Notes under the pieces: model-generated
The model's input: only the letters and a program-made list of their open reading frames with translations
The model's database searches: none
What the model was told of the DNA's origin: nothing
DNA from: Scortum barcoo
Lineage: Eukaryota > Chordata > Actinopteri > Centrarchiformes > Terapontidae
Length of the DNA stretch: 64,000 nucleotides
Assembly (NCBI GenBank): GCA_023238725.1
Contig: CM041538.1
Location: 11,468,880 to 11,532,879, forward strand
Direction of reading: 5' to 3'
Shown: piece by piece, positions 48,521 to 60,252 of the stretch
How the letters are laid out: each line of letters opens with the position of its first letter
Numbering within the stretch: the first letter of the stretch is position 1
Translations under genes and position numbers: made by a program

Positions 48521-48700
48521 ATGAAAACAGAAAATACAAAAACTGTCTTAATATTTGGAGCCCTTTGTCTGTCAGTTTTACATCTATGGAAATATGTTTG
48601 CACTAAGTGTGAAACTAATCACTTACAAGCCAATGTGAGGCGAGATCACAGTCAAAAGGAGCCAGCTGCCAAGAAGAACTCCTTCATTCATTCTTTCTAA
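48521..48700 (+). pseudogene. 5' remnant of a diverged b3gnt3-like gene
   Basis: A 59-codon frame starts nine bases after a splice acceptor. It begins MKTENTKTVLIFGALCLSVL and continues HLWKYVCTKCETN..VRRDHSQKEPAAKKNS. This lines up with the N-terminus of the intact copies (anchor GALGLLVLHL, then VRGDxSEIKPLTKHN) but is clearly diverged, so it is an older paralogue. It stops at a TAA (48698-48700) made where the sequence runs into duplication unit 3 (from 48701). The whole catalytic domain is missing. It could only make an anchor peptide and is best called a truncated gene. Confidence 0.8.
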
Positions 48701-50756
48701 CATGTAAATATTTGCAAAGTAAAATCCACGTAAAAATGTTGTTGTTGGGATACATTGTATTTAAAACAAGATGGAAGGTGCGTGTGTATAAAGTATGACT
48801 GAGGTTTCTAGAGTGAATACAGGATTGTGGTGCCCCCTTGTATCAACAATGTGTCATTGCAACACAAAATTAATACATACCATGCAATATCAATATGATT
48901 CACAGTTGTCACAGAGATGATTGACATGCAACATACAGACCACAGGTCAAGTAAACAGCATATTTAAGTACTGATTTACACTTTTAACTACACTTTTTCT
49001 ATTGTACATTGAAATCATGGAAAATAAAACTTTCCACAAGACTAACAGCATTCAGGAGTAATAAATCTCTTACTAATGTCAATAAAAGTGGCTGTTTATA
49101 TAATATCTCATCATTGTATTTTAGCAGTGTTGGTGTGGATGTGTGCTCCTTGTAATTGTAGTTTCCACAGGGGAAAAGGGAAATGGGGCACAGTGTTGTG
49201 TAACAAATCTACAAACAAATACAGAACAGGAGTGAAGTGCGGCCACAGTCTATGCATTTCTAATCTTTTTCTAAGATTTCAGTCTAATCGGAAATGTTAC
49301 ATACAAGATTCAGCTTTAATGTCATTAAACAACACAGGACAGCACAAAGAAATGCAGTTATAGCCCCCTCCACACTACACGCACACACAGAACATGTATA
49401 AATAAATATTAAAATATTTTAAATTACAATAAAACTATAAAACCTATATAAATAATATATAAGCATATACAAGTAGCACTAAAAGAAGAAATTAAACAGA
49501 AAATGAAATTATTTACAAGGAAAACAACAGTTATGTATACATAGTATTTATGAATAATATAATTCAGACATGAAAAAGTGCAAAGCACTTGAGTCCGCCA
49601 GTGCCCACTGACATCTCTACTGAGGTCTCTGGGTTTTACTGTCATTTTCTCTTCAGCTGTTCATGAGAAGGTGCTATGAGACAGTAGACTTGAGATAACA
49701 CAATGTGAAGATGTAAGCAGACACAAGAGAAATCAGCCAAGTTTCAAGTTGTTTATTCCACACATGCACAACACAACAACAATTACAGTGAAACAGTCGC
49801 TGGCAATAATAGTCTCCCTCACAGGCTCCCTCTAACAGTGCTCTTAATGATATGTGAAATAAAATTATATGTATAAAGAAAACACACATGAGTGGAACAA
49901 AAAAGGCTGAAGATAGGTATGTATCAACAATTATATGCAGTATACTGTGATAGATAAATATATACAGTAAATGATAAACTGCTTTTAAACAGGTAGAGAA
50001 TATATAGCCTATGGCGTTCAGGTCTTAACATGTAGTAAAAAATAATTATATACTAAGATGCAAACAGTTAACTAGAGTAAGTAAGTTGTAATCAGTGCAG
50101 TAAAGTTCACATGCACGATACTCATAAATATTTAAAATACATATGGCAGAATTAGAAAGTTTTACATTTTAAAGTCACAGCCTGTATGAGTACGATGTGG
50201 ATAAAGTGACAGATACTGACTCTGGCTCAGAGAGGGCTGTCACACTTGATATTTTCCTAACTACTCCCCCACTCCACAAGCACACAGCTAGCAGTTGTTC
50301 AGCTGGTTGTGTGGGTTCTGGAAAATCTAAATCTACGCAAGCCTTTTAAGAAGGCTGTCAACTGCCCCCCAGACTCTGCCTTTTAAGAACACACAGCACA
50401 TGCACAGACTCATACTGTCTATCAGAGGGATCCTTGCCAAGCGCTTCATCAATCAGCAAGATGGTTAGGTAGGCTAACTCTTTTTGAATGAAGGTTGATT
50501 TAATTGTGTGCTACATGTGTGTTTGATTTTATGACCTGAAAGGGATAGTCTTATTTTAAAAATAGAATATATATTTGAAACACTTTTTGGTTGTTTGAAG
50601 ATCTTTAAGGCTTTACGTTTGAATATGAAAACTTTAATTCTTCATTCATTCTTTCTCAAAAAACTAGTTTTATGAGCTTTTATGCTACAATTAATACATA
50701 ATACATAATTCAGTTTTCACCCATAACCCCTAACTTTTACAAGATGAATAATTCAA

Positions 50757-51395
50757 GGTTGGGCCTTAATCCATCGTGGTCGGCCAGACATAGCACTAAG
50801 AAAGAACATGGAGCTGCCACCCTGTGGGCCTACCACCTGCAGGGATAGACATTGGGGTTGGGTGTAGGGTTGGTGTCCTGGGTGTGCTGATCCCCCCATG
50901 TTGTAGACTAGTGTTAGGGACATTTAAAATCAACTTGCTCGTGGGGAAGGAGATGGAATTGGTGCGGGAGATGGAGTGATACAACTAGATATAGCTGGGC
51001 TTACCTCTACACACAGCGAAACCTCTGAAATCAAACTCCTGGAGAGTGGCTGGACTCTCTCCTTTTCAGTAGGTGTCATGACACTCATGTGTCCTCACGC
51101 TACGTTGAAGTTCTCCTTGGTGAATGAGAAGGTTGTCTTTATGCAGCTGCAAGTCACAGGGAGGAAGTCTCTGATGGCTTTTTGTGCTCCCCTGGTGGTG
51201 AGTTGGATCAGGTGGTAGGGCAGGCTGCTGAAAAGATCTGGTAAACCCAAAGTGTGGTAAAAGTGAATTGGGGACATTTGGCTGAGGCCCCTGTTTGCAA
51301 GAAGGTCTTTATGGTTAGCCTGAAGTCAGTCCTGGCAAACTGTCAGGCAACCCAGGAGTGGAAAACAGGGCTTAGCTCAGGCTGCTTTTAGAAAC
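50757..51395 (+). mobile_element. LINE fragment, endonuclease region (RTE-like), unit 3
   Basis: The same fragment as at 29335-30075, shortened at its left end and with a small change near 51070 (tgtcatgacactcatgtgtc). The frame 50976-51218 keeps LDIAGLTSTHSETSEIKLLE. Confidence 0.65.
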
Positions 51396-51910
51396 TCATC
51401 TTAAAGGCTTCATATACAGTTTGTTAGTTTTACTTATAGGAACTGTGCGAAAGCTTTAATTTATGGGCCTGACGCTTTGAGACTCTGACCAAGAACTTGA
51501 ATGTTGTCTCATCAGACCAGAAGAACTTATTTTATTGTAAACTGATGCATAACTTCACAGTCACAGAAAGAATCTGAATTTTGAGCTTTGTAAAAATTTA
51601 AAAGACCAACAGACTAGCAAAGTAATCTAGTATATGGTGACTTTAAACGTTAGTGTTTAAACCGTTGCAATTTTGTTAACAAAACAAAACTCTAATCTTT
51701 GTTCTGCCAGCATTCTTGAGGTAAAGGGAGAGGATTGGATGCACTAAAACTAGCACAGTAGTTGCTTTGCTCAGAAAACCAACAACACCACAAATTATGC
51801 AATCCCATAAATTACATACACAATTAAAAACATATTTGATTTATCTGCTATTTTATGCCATACTGTGATATTTTTGATGAGAAAACTGTGCTTTGTTTTG
51901 TCACTGCAGA

Positions 51911-53053
51911 ATGACGAGGATGAGAAACATAAGAGCAAAAATATTCTTGCTGGCAGGAGCTCTGCTGGTCCTACATCTCTGTAAAGATTTTATAGACCCC
52001 AAAATCATCCGCCTCCAAGAAGATGTGAGAGGGGACGACAGTGAAATAAAGCCACTTACCAAACACAACTTCACTGTATACTCCTGGCCAAGATGTCAAC
52101 GAAACATGTCTGCTGCCAACATTAAAGGCTTCAGTTCTCTTCCTATTAACATACAAGACTTTCTGTACTATCAACACTGTCGCCATTTCCCCATGCGACT
52201 GGACCTTCCTGACAAGTGTGGAGGAGCAGATAAATCAGCAGAGGTTTTTCTTCTGCTTGTCATTAAAAGCTCTCCTGGGAATTACGACCGCCGAGAGGTG
52301 CTGCGCAAAACCTGGGCTAAAGAGAGGCAATACAATGGTGTGTGGATCCGAAGGATCTTCATCTCAGGAACCACACATTCTGGTCATGAGAAAGAGAGAC
52401 TGAACAAACTACTCGAGTTGGAGCAACACGAGTACAACGACATCCTCCAGTGGGACTTTAGTGACACCTTCTACAACCTCACCTTGAAGCAGATACTCTT
52501 CCTGGAATGGATGGAAAGAAACTGTCTGAACGCTCGCTTCCTGCTAAATGGTGACGATGATGTCTTTGCCAACACAAACAACATGGTGGAGTATCTCCAA
52601 GGCCTAAAGGACAATGATGGAAGCAAGCACCTGTTTACTGGCCACCTGATCCATAACGTGGGGCCCATTAGATCATCAGGGAGCAAATATTTTATCCCTG
52701 TTCAAGTACAGGAGTCAGATTCATATCCTCCCTACTGTGGTGGTGGTGGCTTCCTCCTTTCTGGCCATACAGCTATGGTAATATACAATATGTCCCAGTC
52801 CATTACCCTTCTTCCCATTGATGATGTTTACATGGGGATGTGTCTGGCCAAAGCAGGACTTAGCCCTGTCTCCCATATGGGTGTGAAGACTATGGGACTG
52901 CACATTCCCTCCAGCAAACTAGATGCATATGATCCTTGCTACTACAGAGAAGTTTTACTGGTACACAGATTCCTTCCAGCTCACATGTATCTTATGTGGC
53001 ACAGAATACATGATCCTAATCTGAAATGTGGTCCCTCCAAGATAAAGCTTTAG
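51911..53053 (+). CDS. b3gnt3: Beta-1,3-N-acetylglucosaminyltransferase, B3GNT3-like, copy 3
   Basis: A single coding exon of 380 aa. The start at 51911 (MTRMRNIRAK) is the first ATG after the acceptor, as in copy 2. Signal anchor, stem and GT31 domain as in copy 1, with LLNGDDDVFAN, YCGGGGFLLSG (Gly kept) and PIDDVYMGMCLAKAGL. It shares KERQYNGVW and FLLSG with copy 1, but GDDSEIK, YYQHCRHF, GTTHSG and NCLNARF with copy 2, so it is a mosaic. ANITG has become ANIKG (about 52120-52130), which removes one stem N-glycosylation site. TGYLIQN has become TGHLIHN. The frame is intact and probably functional in the Golgi. Confidence 0.9.
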   Translation: MTRMRNIRAKIFLLAGALLVLHLCKDFIDPKIIRLQEDVRGDDSEIKPLTKHNFTVYSWPRCQRNMSAANIKGFSSLPINIQDFLYYQHCRHFPMRLDLPDKCGGADKSAEVFLLLVIKSSPGNYDRREVLRKTWAKERQYNGVWIRRIFISGTTHSGHEKERLNKLLELEQHEYNDILQWDFSDTFYNLTLKQILFLEWMERNCLNARFLLNGDDDVFANTNNMVEYLQGLKDNDGSKHLFTGHLIHNVGPIRSSGSKYFIPVQVQESDSYPPYCGGGGFLLSGHTAMVIYNMSQSITLLPIDDVYMGMCLAKAGLSPVSHMGVKTMGLHIPSSKLDAYDPCYYREVLLVHRFLPAHMYLMWHRIHDPNLKCGPSKIKL

Positions 53054-55385
53054 TAGCAACTCACAGGTGGTGACAGAACTTTTTACTTCTTTGCTTCCTT
53101 CTCCTGATCCTGATAATGATCCATTTTTGGAGCATTGTGGTTATGTCTTGTGCATGTAAACATCATAACTGGTTTCAGAAACCTGAATAAGGCCATACCC
53201 CAATTTTGAGAATACTGGATATGTTACCTGGAGTACCCTGATAGAAACCAGCATACTGTGACATAAAAACACCTTACCCAGGTTTTGAATATCCTTTCTG
53301 TAGGTTGAGATGGTGAGAAATCAACACTGCTGCACAGAAATAATTTAGAAACCTGGACACTATTTGGATAGTGTAAAAGGAATAATAATAAACTGTTTAT
53401 CAGGGTTGGCTGCAGCTGAGCTGTCAGATACAGAGCACTGACAGATGATTATCTATACATTTGTTATTTTATCTTAGTTCTAGCCGCTGACCAATTTAAG
53501 TCCAATATATGAAAGTGTAGAGTAATGTTAGTGGCTCTGTCCTGCTCTTTATTGGATATGCAGCTTTAGCCTCAGTTGTTTAGCATGATCTCATGTATGT
53601 AACCAGAAGAGCCTTTTGACAGGGATTCTCACTTTCAAACGAGTCAGTAAGAACTCTGACTTGAGTTGGAAACATTTAATAGTCAGTTGGTGACATGATT
53701 CTCGACCTAACACTAGCTTAATTATCAAAGCTACAGCTAGTAAAATCTGCTGGCCAGAGATAAGAAGCCCTGCACTTGGTACCTCTGTCGGAAATGAAGT
53801 ACCCATGAAGTACCATCTTGAAAAGTTAAGAATTTCACATGGTAAATTAGGTGTAGCTAAGGAGGTTGGGAGCCAACGGTCAATTGACCAGTCAATTCAT
53901 CTTTATATTATGAAAAAAGACTAAATAGAGTTAACAGTGTGTAAAGTAAATAAAAACTTCAAGATTTGATATCAACATTGGAAATATTTTTTTTTTATGT
54001 TAGGATTCATCAAGATTTAGCTTGTTGCCTGTTTATGTTACAGCAGGAACATGCCATCAGAATAACTGTACACAGTTTTTTAAAATTATTCTGGCTGATA
54101 TGACTTGCTCAGATTGACATTGGTCAGAGCAGTGAAGCCACAAAAAAGATTTTCTGTTAAGGAAAACGCAAGAGTGGTCAAATCAGGCAATGTAAACCAC
54201 TGTGGATTTCCTTCGGTGAGTAGTTAGTCCTGTCTTTGTTGCAATCTGAGATGGTGTCGGTGTGGGTGGGATTTTCTTTCAATAATGACTATGTAGGTGA
54301 ATATGTTTTGATTATTTCAGATTTATATAATCACTGTCAACCTGGCAGTGTGATTGTGTGGACTATAGATGGGTAGTGATCCATGATACTTTATGACTGC
54401 CGACTGAGACATGTCCATAATATGTATATATGAAACCTTGGGTCTTATTTGGACTAATAATTTTTGTGCGAAGGCAGACAGTAAGATATCAAATTATAAC
54501 CAACATGGAAATTGTACTTCTTCCACGCAACAAATGACCAGTGACTACTTGTAATTTATCTTGGCATTCAATAAAAAAACTTCCAACACAAAAAATGTGG
54601 CTTAGTGAGTTTGTGTGCAGTTAATCTCCAGGACAGTAAATGCAGCCAAACATGAAAAGCAGGCATTCCACTTTAAGGTATGGGCCATATTGTACCCCAG
54701 GAAAATCCTTTCGTTTTCTTGAACCTTTTGACAATGCAGAGACAAGCATTGAGGTGCTTGAAGGTTTCAAGATTCAGCTTTTTTCCTCTTTGTTGACCGC
54801 CAAATGAATCATGTCCATAGTATGTATGTATTAAACCTTAGGTCTGATTCTGATGAGAAATCGATTGTGTGGAGATAGACAGTAAGAGATCATGCTTCTT
54901 TACCTCATCAATTAATCAGTCACTCCTCCTTTCTATTCTGGCATTCAATAAAGACCCTCCAACACAAAAAAGTGCCTTAGTTTGTGTCCAATAGATGTCC
55001 TATCAGTAAATGTAGTAAAACATGAAAAGCAGGATTCCAGTTTAAGGTAAGGCCCATATTATCCTCCTTGCAAATTCTTTTTTTTCTTCAACCCTTAGAC
55101 AATGCAGACAAGCTTGAAACAACTAATGATGCAGATAAGATCCCTCCCTCCTGAGGTCCCATGTGAGCCAATGGGATTTGAGTATGGCCTCCCTCCTGAG
55201 TACCAGTTTGCACATGAGTAGAAGGGTTCTGTTGTATGCGTTAAGCTTATTTCATCTTAGTAACTCACCAAAATCTGTTTCAGAACAAATCTGATGCAAG
55301 AAATAAGCATAGCTCATAATTGTCCTGACAATTGACAGTGAAGTACTAAAAGAAAAGCACAGAATACTTAATGATGTTTGTGTGG

Positions 55386-56076
55386 TGTTACGTCCCTAAG
55401 AGGTCTAGGGTGAAGGAAAGAACATAAGCCGGTGTATAGGGCAGGTATAAAGCCGTTTATTTGTTAGTAGCCCACCTGATCATAAAAACAACACAAGAAG
55501 AGGCGGCGGAGGGGAACGCCCGACAATCACCCAAAATGAAAAGAAAATCCCACTCTAACAGAAAACTCACAGCACAAGCTGGTAAGACTTCATATAAGTA
55601 TACAAAAATAAGAACAAAAACAGCAAATCACCAAAATAAGTACAACTTTGGCCAACAGCTCAATAACAACGAAACAAAACAAAACGAACAGAGAACACGA
55701 GTGGTAACAAAACCACAAGATCACCTTTCCCAGTCCCCGAAAAGCTACCTAGTACACTTCTGCAGGTACATCACAATTCATCTCAGAAAAAAAACACACA
55801 CAAAGCCAATTCACGGCGCCTACCTCGATGGCAAGCTGAGCACTAAAAGCACAGCCGCGCCAGGGTGCATGCAGAGAGCTGTCCTTTTCAAAACTCCCAG
55901 CTCCTGGCGGCGTTGGTTGGCTGACTGGATCTGATGTCACGACGTCCCCCCCCCCCAGGCAATCAAATGGGAGGGAAACACAAAAGGACAGGAAGTAAAG
56001 TGCTGAAACAAGTGAGGAGAGGCAAGAATACAAAATAAAACAAGAAATACACAACAGACAACATGCAAACATAACA
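55386..56076. mobile_element. 691-bp TG...CA element (solo-LTR-like) in unit 3
   Basis: It begins tgttacgtccctaag and ends caaacataaca, a TGTTA...TAACA pair as in LTRs. It contains a C-run at about 55946-55959. It replaces about 854 bases present in unit 2 (34356-35209), so no simple target duplication is visible. Part of it is related, in the opposite direction, to 22550-22660. The + frame at 55461-55934 (Lys/Asn-rich) is probably chance. Confidence 0.5.
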
Positions 56077-56588
56077 ATGCAGGTCTCTATCCACTACCAT
56101 TATTTGTAGTTGGCTCATTCCAGATAAGCAGCAGGTGGCTGCACTTGCTCCAGTCATGTGCCCTTATACCAAGAAGACCATTGAGCAAATGTTACTGTCT
56201 CCTCATTGCTCGACACAGATCTGATGTTTTTTGGCAGACATTTAAGTAATTTTCATCATGTGAATCATATTGAATGTATAAACATCTTCACATCTGTAAT
56301 AATATATGAAATATATTCAATATAAAACATATAGATAAAAATCCAAAATATTAACTATTTAAAGGCACATTTTTAACCGTCATCCAGAAGTCTTCAAATA
56401 GGCAGACTGTTGGTTTGATATGAACTCATGCTAGAAAATTAAATCACAAAGGAAAGAAAGTGTAACCATATTCTCTTTAAAAAGTGCACACAATTCATTC
56501 TTAATGTATCATCATGATTACCAAAATGTATTTAGTTGAAACCCTTACCCTTACCTAAACTTACTGCAGATTTTCAGTGCTGTAAATC

Positions 56589-58627
56589 ATTCGAACAGGA
56601 GGTTTATTTTTGCTGCTGGGAACTCCCCTCATTCTGTTGGTTTTCTGGAAAGACAACATCTATTGCCTACCTGAAGATGTGAGGGATGATGACAGTCAAA
56701 TGAAGGGACAAAACAACTCCTATGTATACTCCTAGCCAAAATGTGAAAGAAATGAATCTGCTGCCAACGTTAAAGACTTAAGCTCTCTTCCCGATCATAT
56801 ACAAAACTTTCTGTACTATCGACACTGTTGCCATTTCCCCATGCGACTGGACCTTCCTGACAAGTGTGGAGGAGCAGATAAATCAGCAGAGGTTTTTCTT
56901 CTGCTTGTCATTAACCATACCACGGACTGGGAAGCATTGCAGGGATTCACAATGAGAACATGGAGGAGATGGTTGACTGCACCACGGGACTATATTAACT
57001 TCTGTATGGACACTGTTGTTCCAGTAAGATCTGTACGATGCTTTCGCTAACAACAAGCCCTGGATAACGAGTGACATCAAAGGCCTTCTGAACCAGAAGA
57101 AGAAGGCCTTTAAAGATGGCGACACACAGGAGCTTAAGCAGATACAGAAGGGAGGCAAAGGAGCAGTACAGAAGGAAAATAGAACAAAGGATGCAGAACA
57201 ACAACATGAGGGAGGTGTGGGAGGGGATGAAGACCATCACTGGCTGCAGCTCCAAGAGAGGTGCCCCCATTGAGGGGGATGTGGGAAGGGCAAACCAGCT
57301 AAACCAGTTCTTTAACAGGTTTGATCACCCCAACCCATTCACACCTTCTGATCACAGCAGCCCCCACCCTCCTACTCCCACAAGCCGACACCAGCAAAAA
57401 AGAGGACACCTCCCCTCCTCCCCCCCTCACACCATCCACGACGATCACACAGCAGCTCAGGTCTGTGGAGAGCTGAGGAGGCTGCGCCCCAGCAAAGCTG
57501 CAGGCCCAGATGGAGTATCACCGCGACTTCTGAAGGCCTGTGAGCGAGGGAGCTGGGACACCCCCTCCCTCCAGCGCATATTCAACCTTGAGCTTGGGAC
57601 AGGGGAGGGTTCCCCAGCTGTGGAAGACATCCTGCATCATTCCAGTCCCCAAGAAACCACATCCTCCTGGTGGCGAGCTGAATGACTTCAGGCCGGTCGC
57701 CCTGACGTCGCACGTGATGAAGACCATGGAACAGCTGCTGCTCCAACACCTGAGGCCACAGACCCACCACGCTCTTGACCCTCTGCAGTTTGCTTACCGG
57801 GAGAAGACGGGAGTGGAGGATGCCATCATCTTCTTGCTCCACCGATCTCTCTCTCACCTGGACAGACAGAGGCAGTGGTGCTGTGAGGATTACACATTCT
57901 TGGACTTCTCCAGCGCCTTCAACACCATCCAGCCACTGCTCCTCAGGGACAAACTGACAGAGATGGGAGTAGGATCACACCACGCACCCTGGACTCACGC
58001 ACTTTATCTCACACACACACACACACACACATCTATATATCCGGACTCAAGTGTGTACAAACCGACTGCTGCTACACAATTGTATGTCACACACTGCCAC
58101 ACTGCCTTTTTGCACAGCTGCACCTTTGTAGGAAAACTACTAGATGCTTACTTTATATTTCATAGTTTTTTTATTTCATATTTTTAATTTTCTACGGTTA
58201 TTGTTATTTTACTTTATTTTACTTTGTACTTTTACCCTCTATTTTATTTTATTTTATTATAGTTTCTTTTGCATCCTTACTGTACTTCTTGCATGCCCTT
58301 AAGTTTCACCTTTCATGCTGCTGGAAATGTGAATTTCTCTTGGAGATCAATAAAGTATCTATCTATCTATCTATCTATCTATGTATCTATCTTCTTCCCA
58401 TTGATGATGTTTAAATGGGGATGTGTCTGGCCAAAGCAGGACTTAGCCCTGTCTCCCATATGGGTGTGAAGACTGTGGGATTGCACATTCCCTCCAACAA
58501 ACTAGATGCATATGATCCTTGCTACTACAGAGAAGTTTTACTGGTACACAGATTCCTTCCAGCTCACATGTATCTTATGTGGCACAGAATACATGATCCC
58601 AATCTGAAATGTGGTATTATATCATGA
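56589..58627 (+). pseudogene. b3gnt3-like pseudogene 4, split by a LINE
   Basis: The 5' part, 56589-56914, lines up with the first ~120 codons of the intact copies. The start codon is lost (ATT), the anchor is GLFLLLGTPLILLVF, and an in-frame TAG lies at 56733-56735. HFPMRLDLPDKCGGADKSAE and VFLLLVI are well kept. It breaks off at the codon for VIK. After 1.48 kb of LINE the gene resumes at 58391 with LLPIDDV, followed by a second stop (TAA, 58412-58414), and runs to a TGA at 58627. About 540 bases of the catalytic domain, including the DDD motif, are gone. Confidence 0.92.
56915..58390 (+). mobile_element. LINE fragment (jockey/CR1/Rex1-type reverse transcriptase) inside pseudogene 4
   Basis: + strand pieces in several frames: NNKPWITSDIKGLLNQKKKA (about 57045-57105), REVWEGMKTITGCSSKRGAP, RRLRPSKAAGPDGVSPRLLK, NDFRPVALTSHVMKTMEQLL, DPLQFAYREKTGVEDAIIFL and TFLDFSSAFNTIQPLLLRDK. 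Reverse transcriptase motifs 1-3 are therefore present and the catalytic FADD box is missing. The 3' end is gagatcaataaagtatctat followed by a (TCTA)n tail to 58390, typical of fish LINEs. A (CA)n run at 58012-58030 interrupts the element. Confidence 0.85.
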
Positions 58628-60252
58628 AATTATTTTTTGAGTTTTGTTGTGTTTGAGACTGTGTGTTACAGAATGGTGTGAGCTTTGCAGTGAGTTCACT
58701 GTACCTGGTCATTTTGTAGTATTCACTGTCTTATACTGTTTAAAAAATAATTTCTGATAACTTGTTAAGACACACAGTCTAACCAATTTTTATGATTTTT
58801 GCAATAGACATAATTGAACATATATTTTAATAATATCAAATGTTTGTTGTATTAGAACAACACCATGGATCATAAGGTATTAGAATAATGTCCTCAACAG
58901 GAGCCATCTTGGGCGAGAGGCAGGGTACACCTCGGACTGGACGCCAGTCAGTCAGCAGGGCTAACATTGAAAGACAGACAACCATTCACACTCACATTCC
59001 ACACCTAGGGGCAATTTTAGGAGTTGTCAATTAACCTAACCTGCATGTCTTTGGATTGTGGGAGGAAGCTGGAGTACCCAGAGAGAACTTGTCCTGTTAC
59101 CTGTCATTTAAAAAATTGGTTTGTACTTTGGTTGTTTAAACTCTTTGTAGACACATGTTGCATAAACTCTGGTATTTGGGTTTGTTGAATGCCGGTCCTT
59201 ATGGGTTCATGGTGTGTTTGACTGTACGATGCTTTAGGCAGTGTGGACAAAGGGCCACCAGGTGGAGATGTTTCGATATATAGTTTATTTTTAAAGGAGG
59301 AGAGTAAGTTTCACTCTGTACAGGGACTGGCGGATAATGAAGAAAGTTCCACGTTAGTCAAAAGATGTCTCGCGCATATTTTCTTCTGAAAACACGACAT
59401 AAACAAATTATTGATTGACTTTTTCAGCCATGTATTTTAGAAAAATTAGTGCTTCAGGGATTTCAAGGAACTTTATTCGATGATGTAAATAAACATTTTA
59501 CAAAAGCTGCTGGAAAAACATGGCAGGGTATGTAAATACGAACACAAAATATAAGAAATTGTTCACTACAATACTACACTGCCACAGTATAAATGCAGAT
59601 TGGAAACTATAAGATTCAACATACATTTTTCCTCATTACATTTTTTATGAAAAAAAAACCCAACAACACAAAGGTTTAAATCTTTTTCAGGTTCTGTAAG
59701 TCTTTGATCCCATTAGATGCAGATATGGAAAAACTTTAAAAACTTTAGTCGGTTATAATTCTTTTATGATGAATGAGTTGCCTAACAATGACAATTTCAT
59801 AGTTACTGATTCTGTAGAAATGTAAGCCATGTGTTATGAATGTTTAAATATATTTGATTATAAGAAAACATGATTAAATCTACCTTACTAAGACCTTAGG
59901 CATATGGTCGCTGTCCAGCAGGCTAGCAGGAACAATAAAGTTCTATTTCAAATGTGCCCAGTCCTCTAATAGTTTGCACATGTACTCACAGAACTGAAGT
60001 TACATCCAGGTTCTCCAACTTCTTTCTTCTTTTAGCTTTCAGTGAATGTTTCTGTTCTCTTTTGTCACCAGATGGGGATTACAGTATATGTTATCTCGAG
60101 ATGTATGTGTGCCCAGCACTGCTGAAATTCTGTTATCAATAGTGATACCCGTATGAACTGCATTTCAGTTGAGACAGTAAATGAAATGACCTCATGTCAT
60201 ACTGATGCTCTCAAACATGAGCTCTTGCTGTGAAGTGCAACGAGAGTCCTTT
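58628..60252. other. Spacer with interspersed repeat and probable jak3 3' UTR
   Basis: 58895-59100 is a dispersed fish repeat (cagggtacacctcggactgg, gcaattttaggagttgtcaa, tgtctttggattgtgggagg). The minus-strand jak3 stop is at 60253, so the DNA just below it is jak3 3' UTR. A minus-strand AATAAA lies near 59473 (tttatt on the + strand). No insulin-family (insl3) exon was recognised on either strand. Confidence 0.45.

Larger units (their letters stand above)
48701..56325 (+). repeat. Segmental duplication unit 3
   Basis: Colinear and nearly identical with unit 2 (27263-35510). Visible differences include a deletion at about 50757 that removes roughly 115 bases next to the LINE fragment, a 12-base deletion near 53706, loss of about 100 bases near 53850, and the TG...CA element at 55386-56076. 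Confidence 0.85.

Noticed and set aside
55461..55934. 157-codon Lys/Asn/Gln-rich frame
   Set aside because: Lies inside the TG...CA element in A-rich sequence; no recognisable domain.
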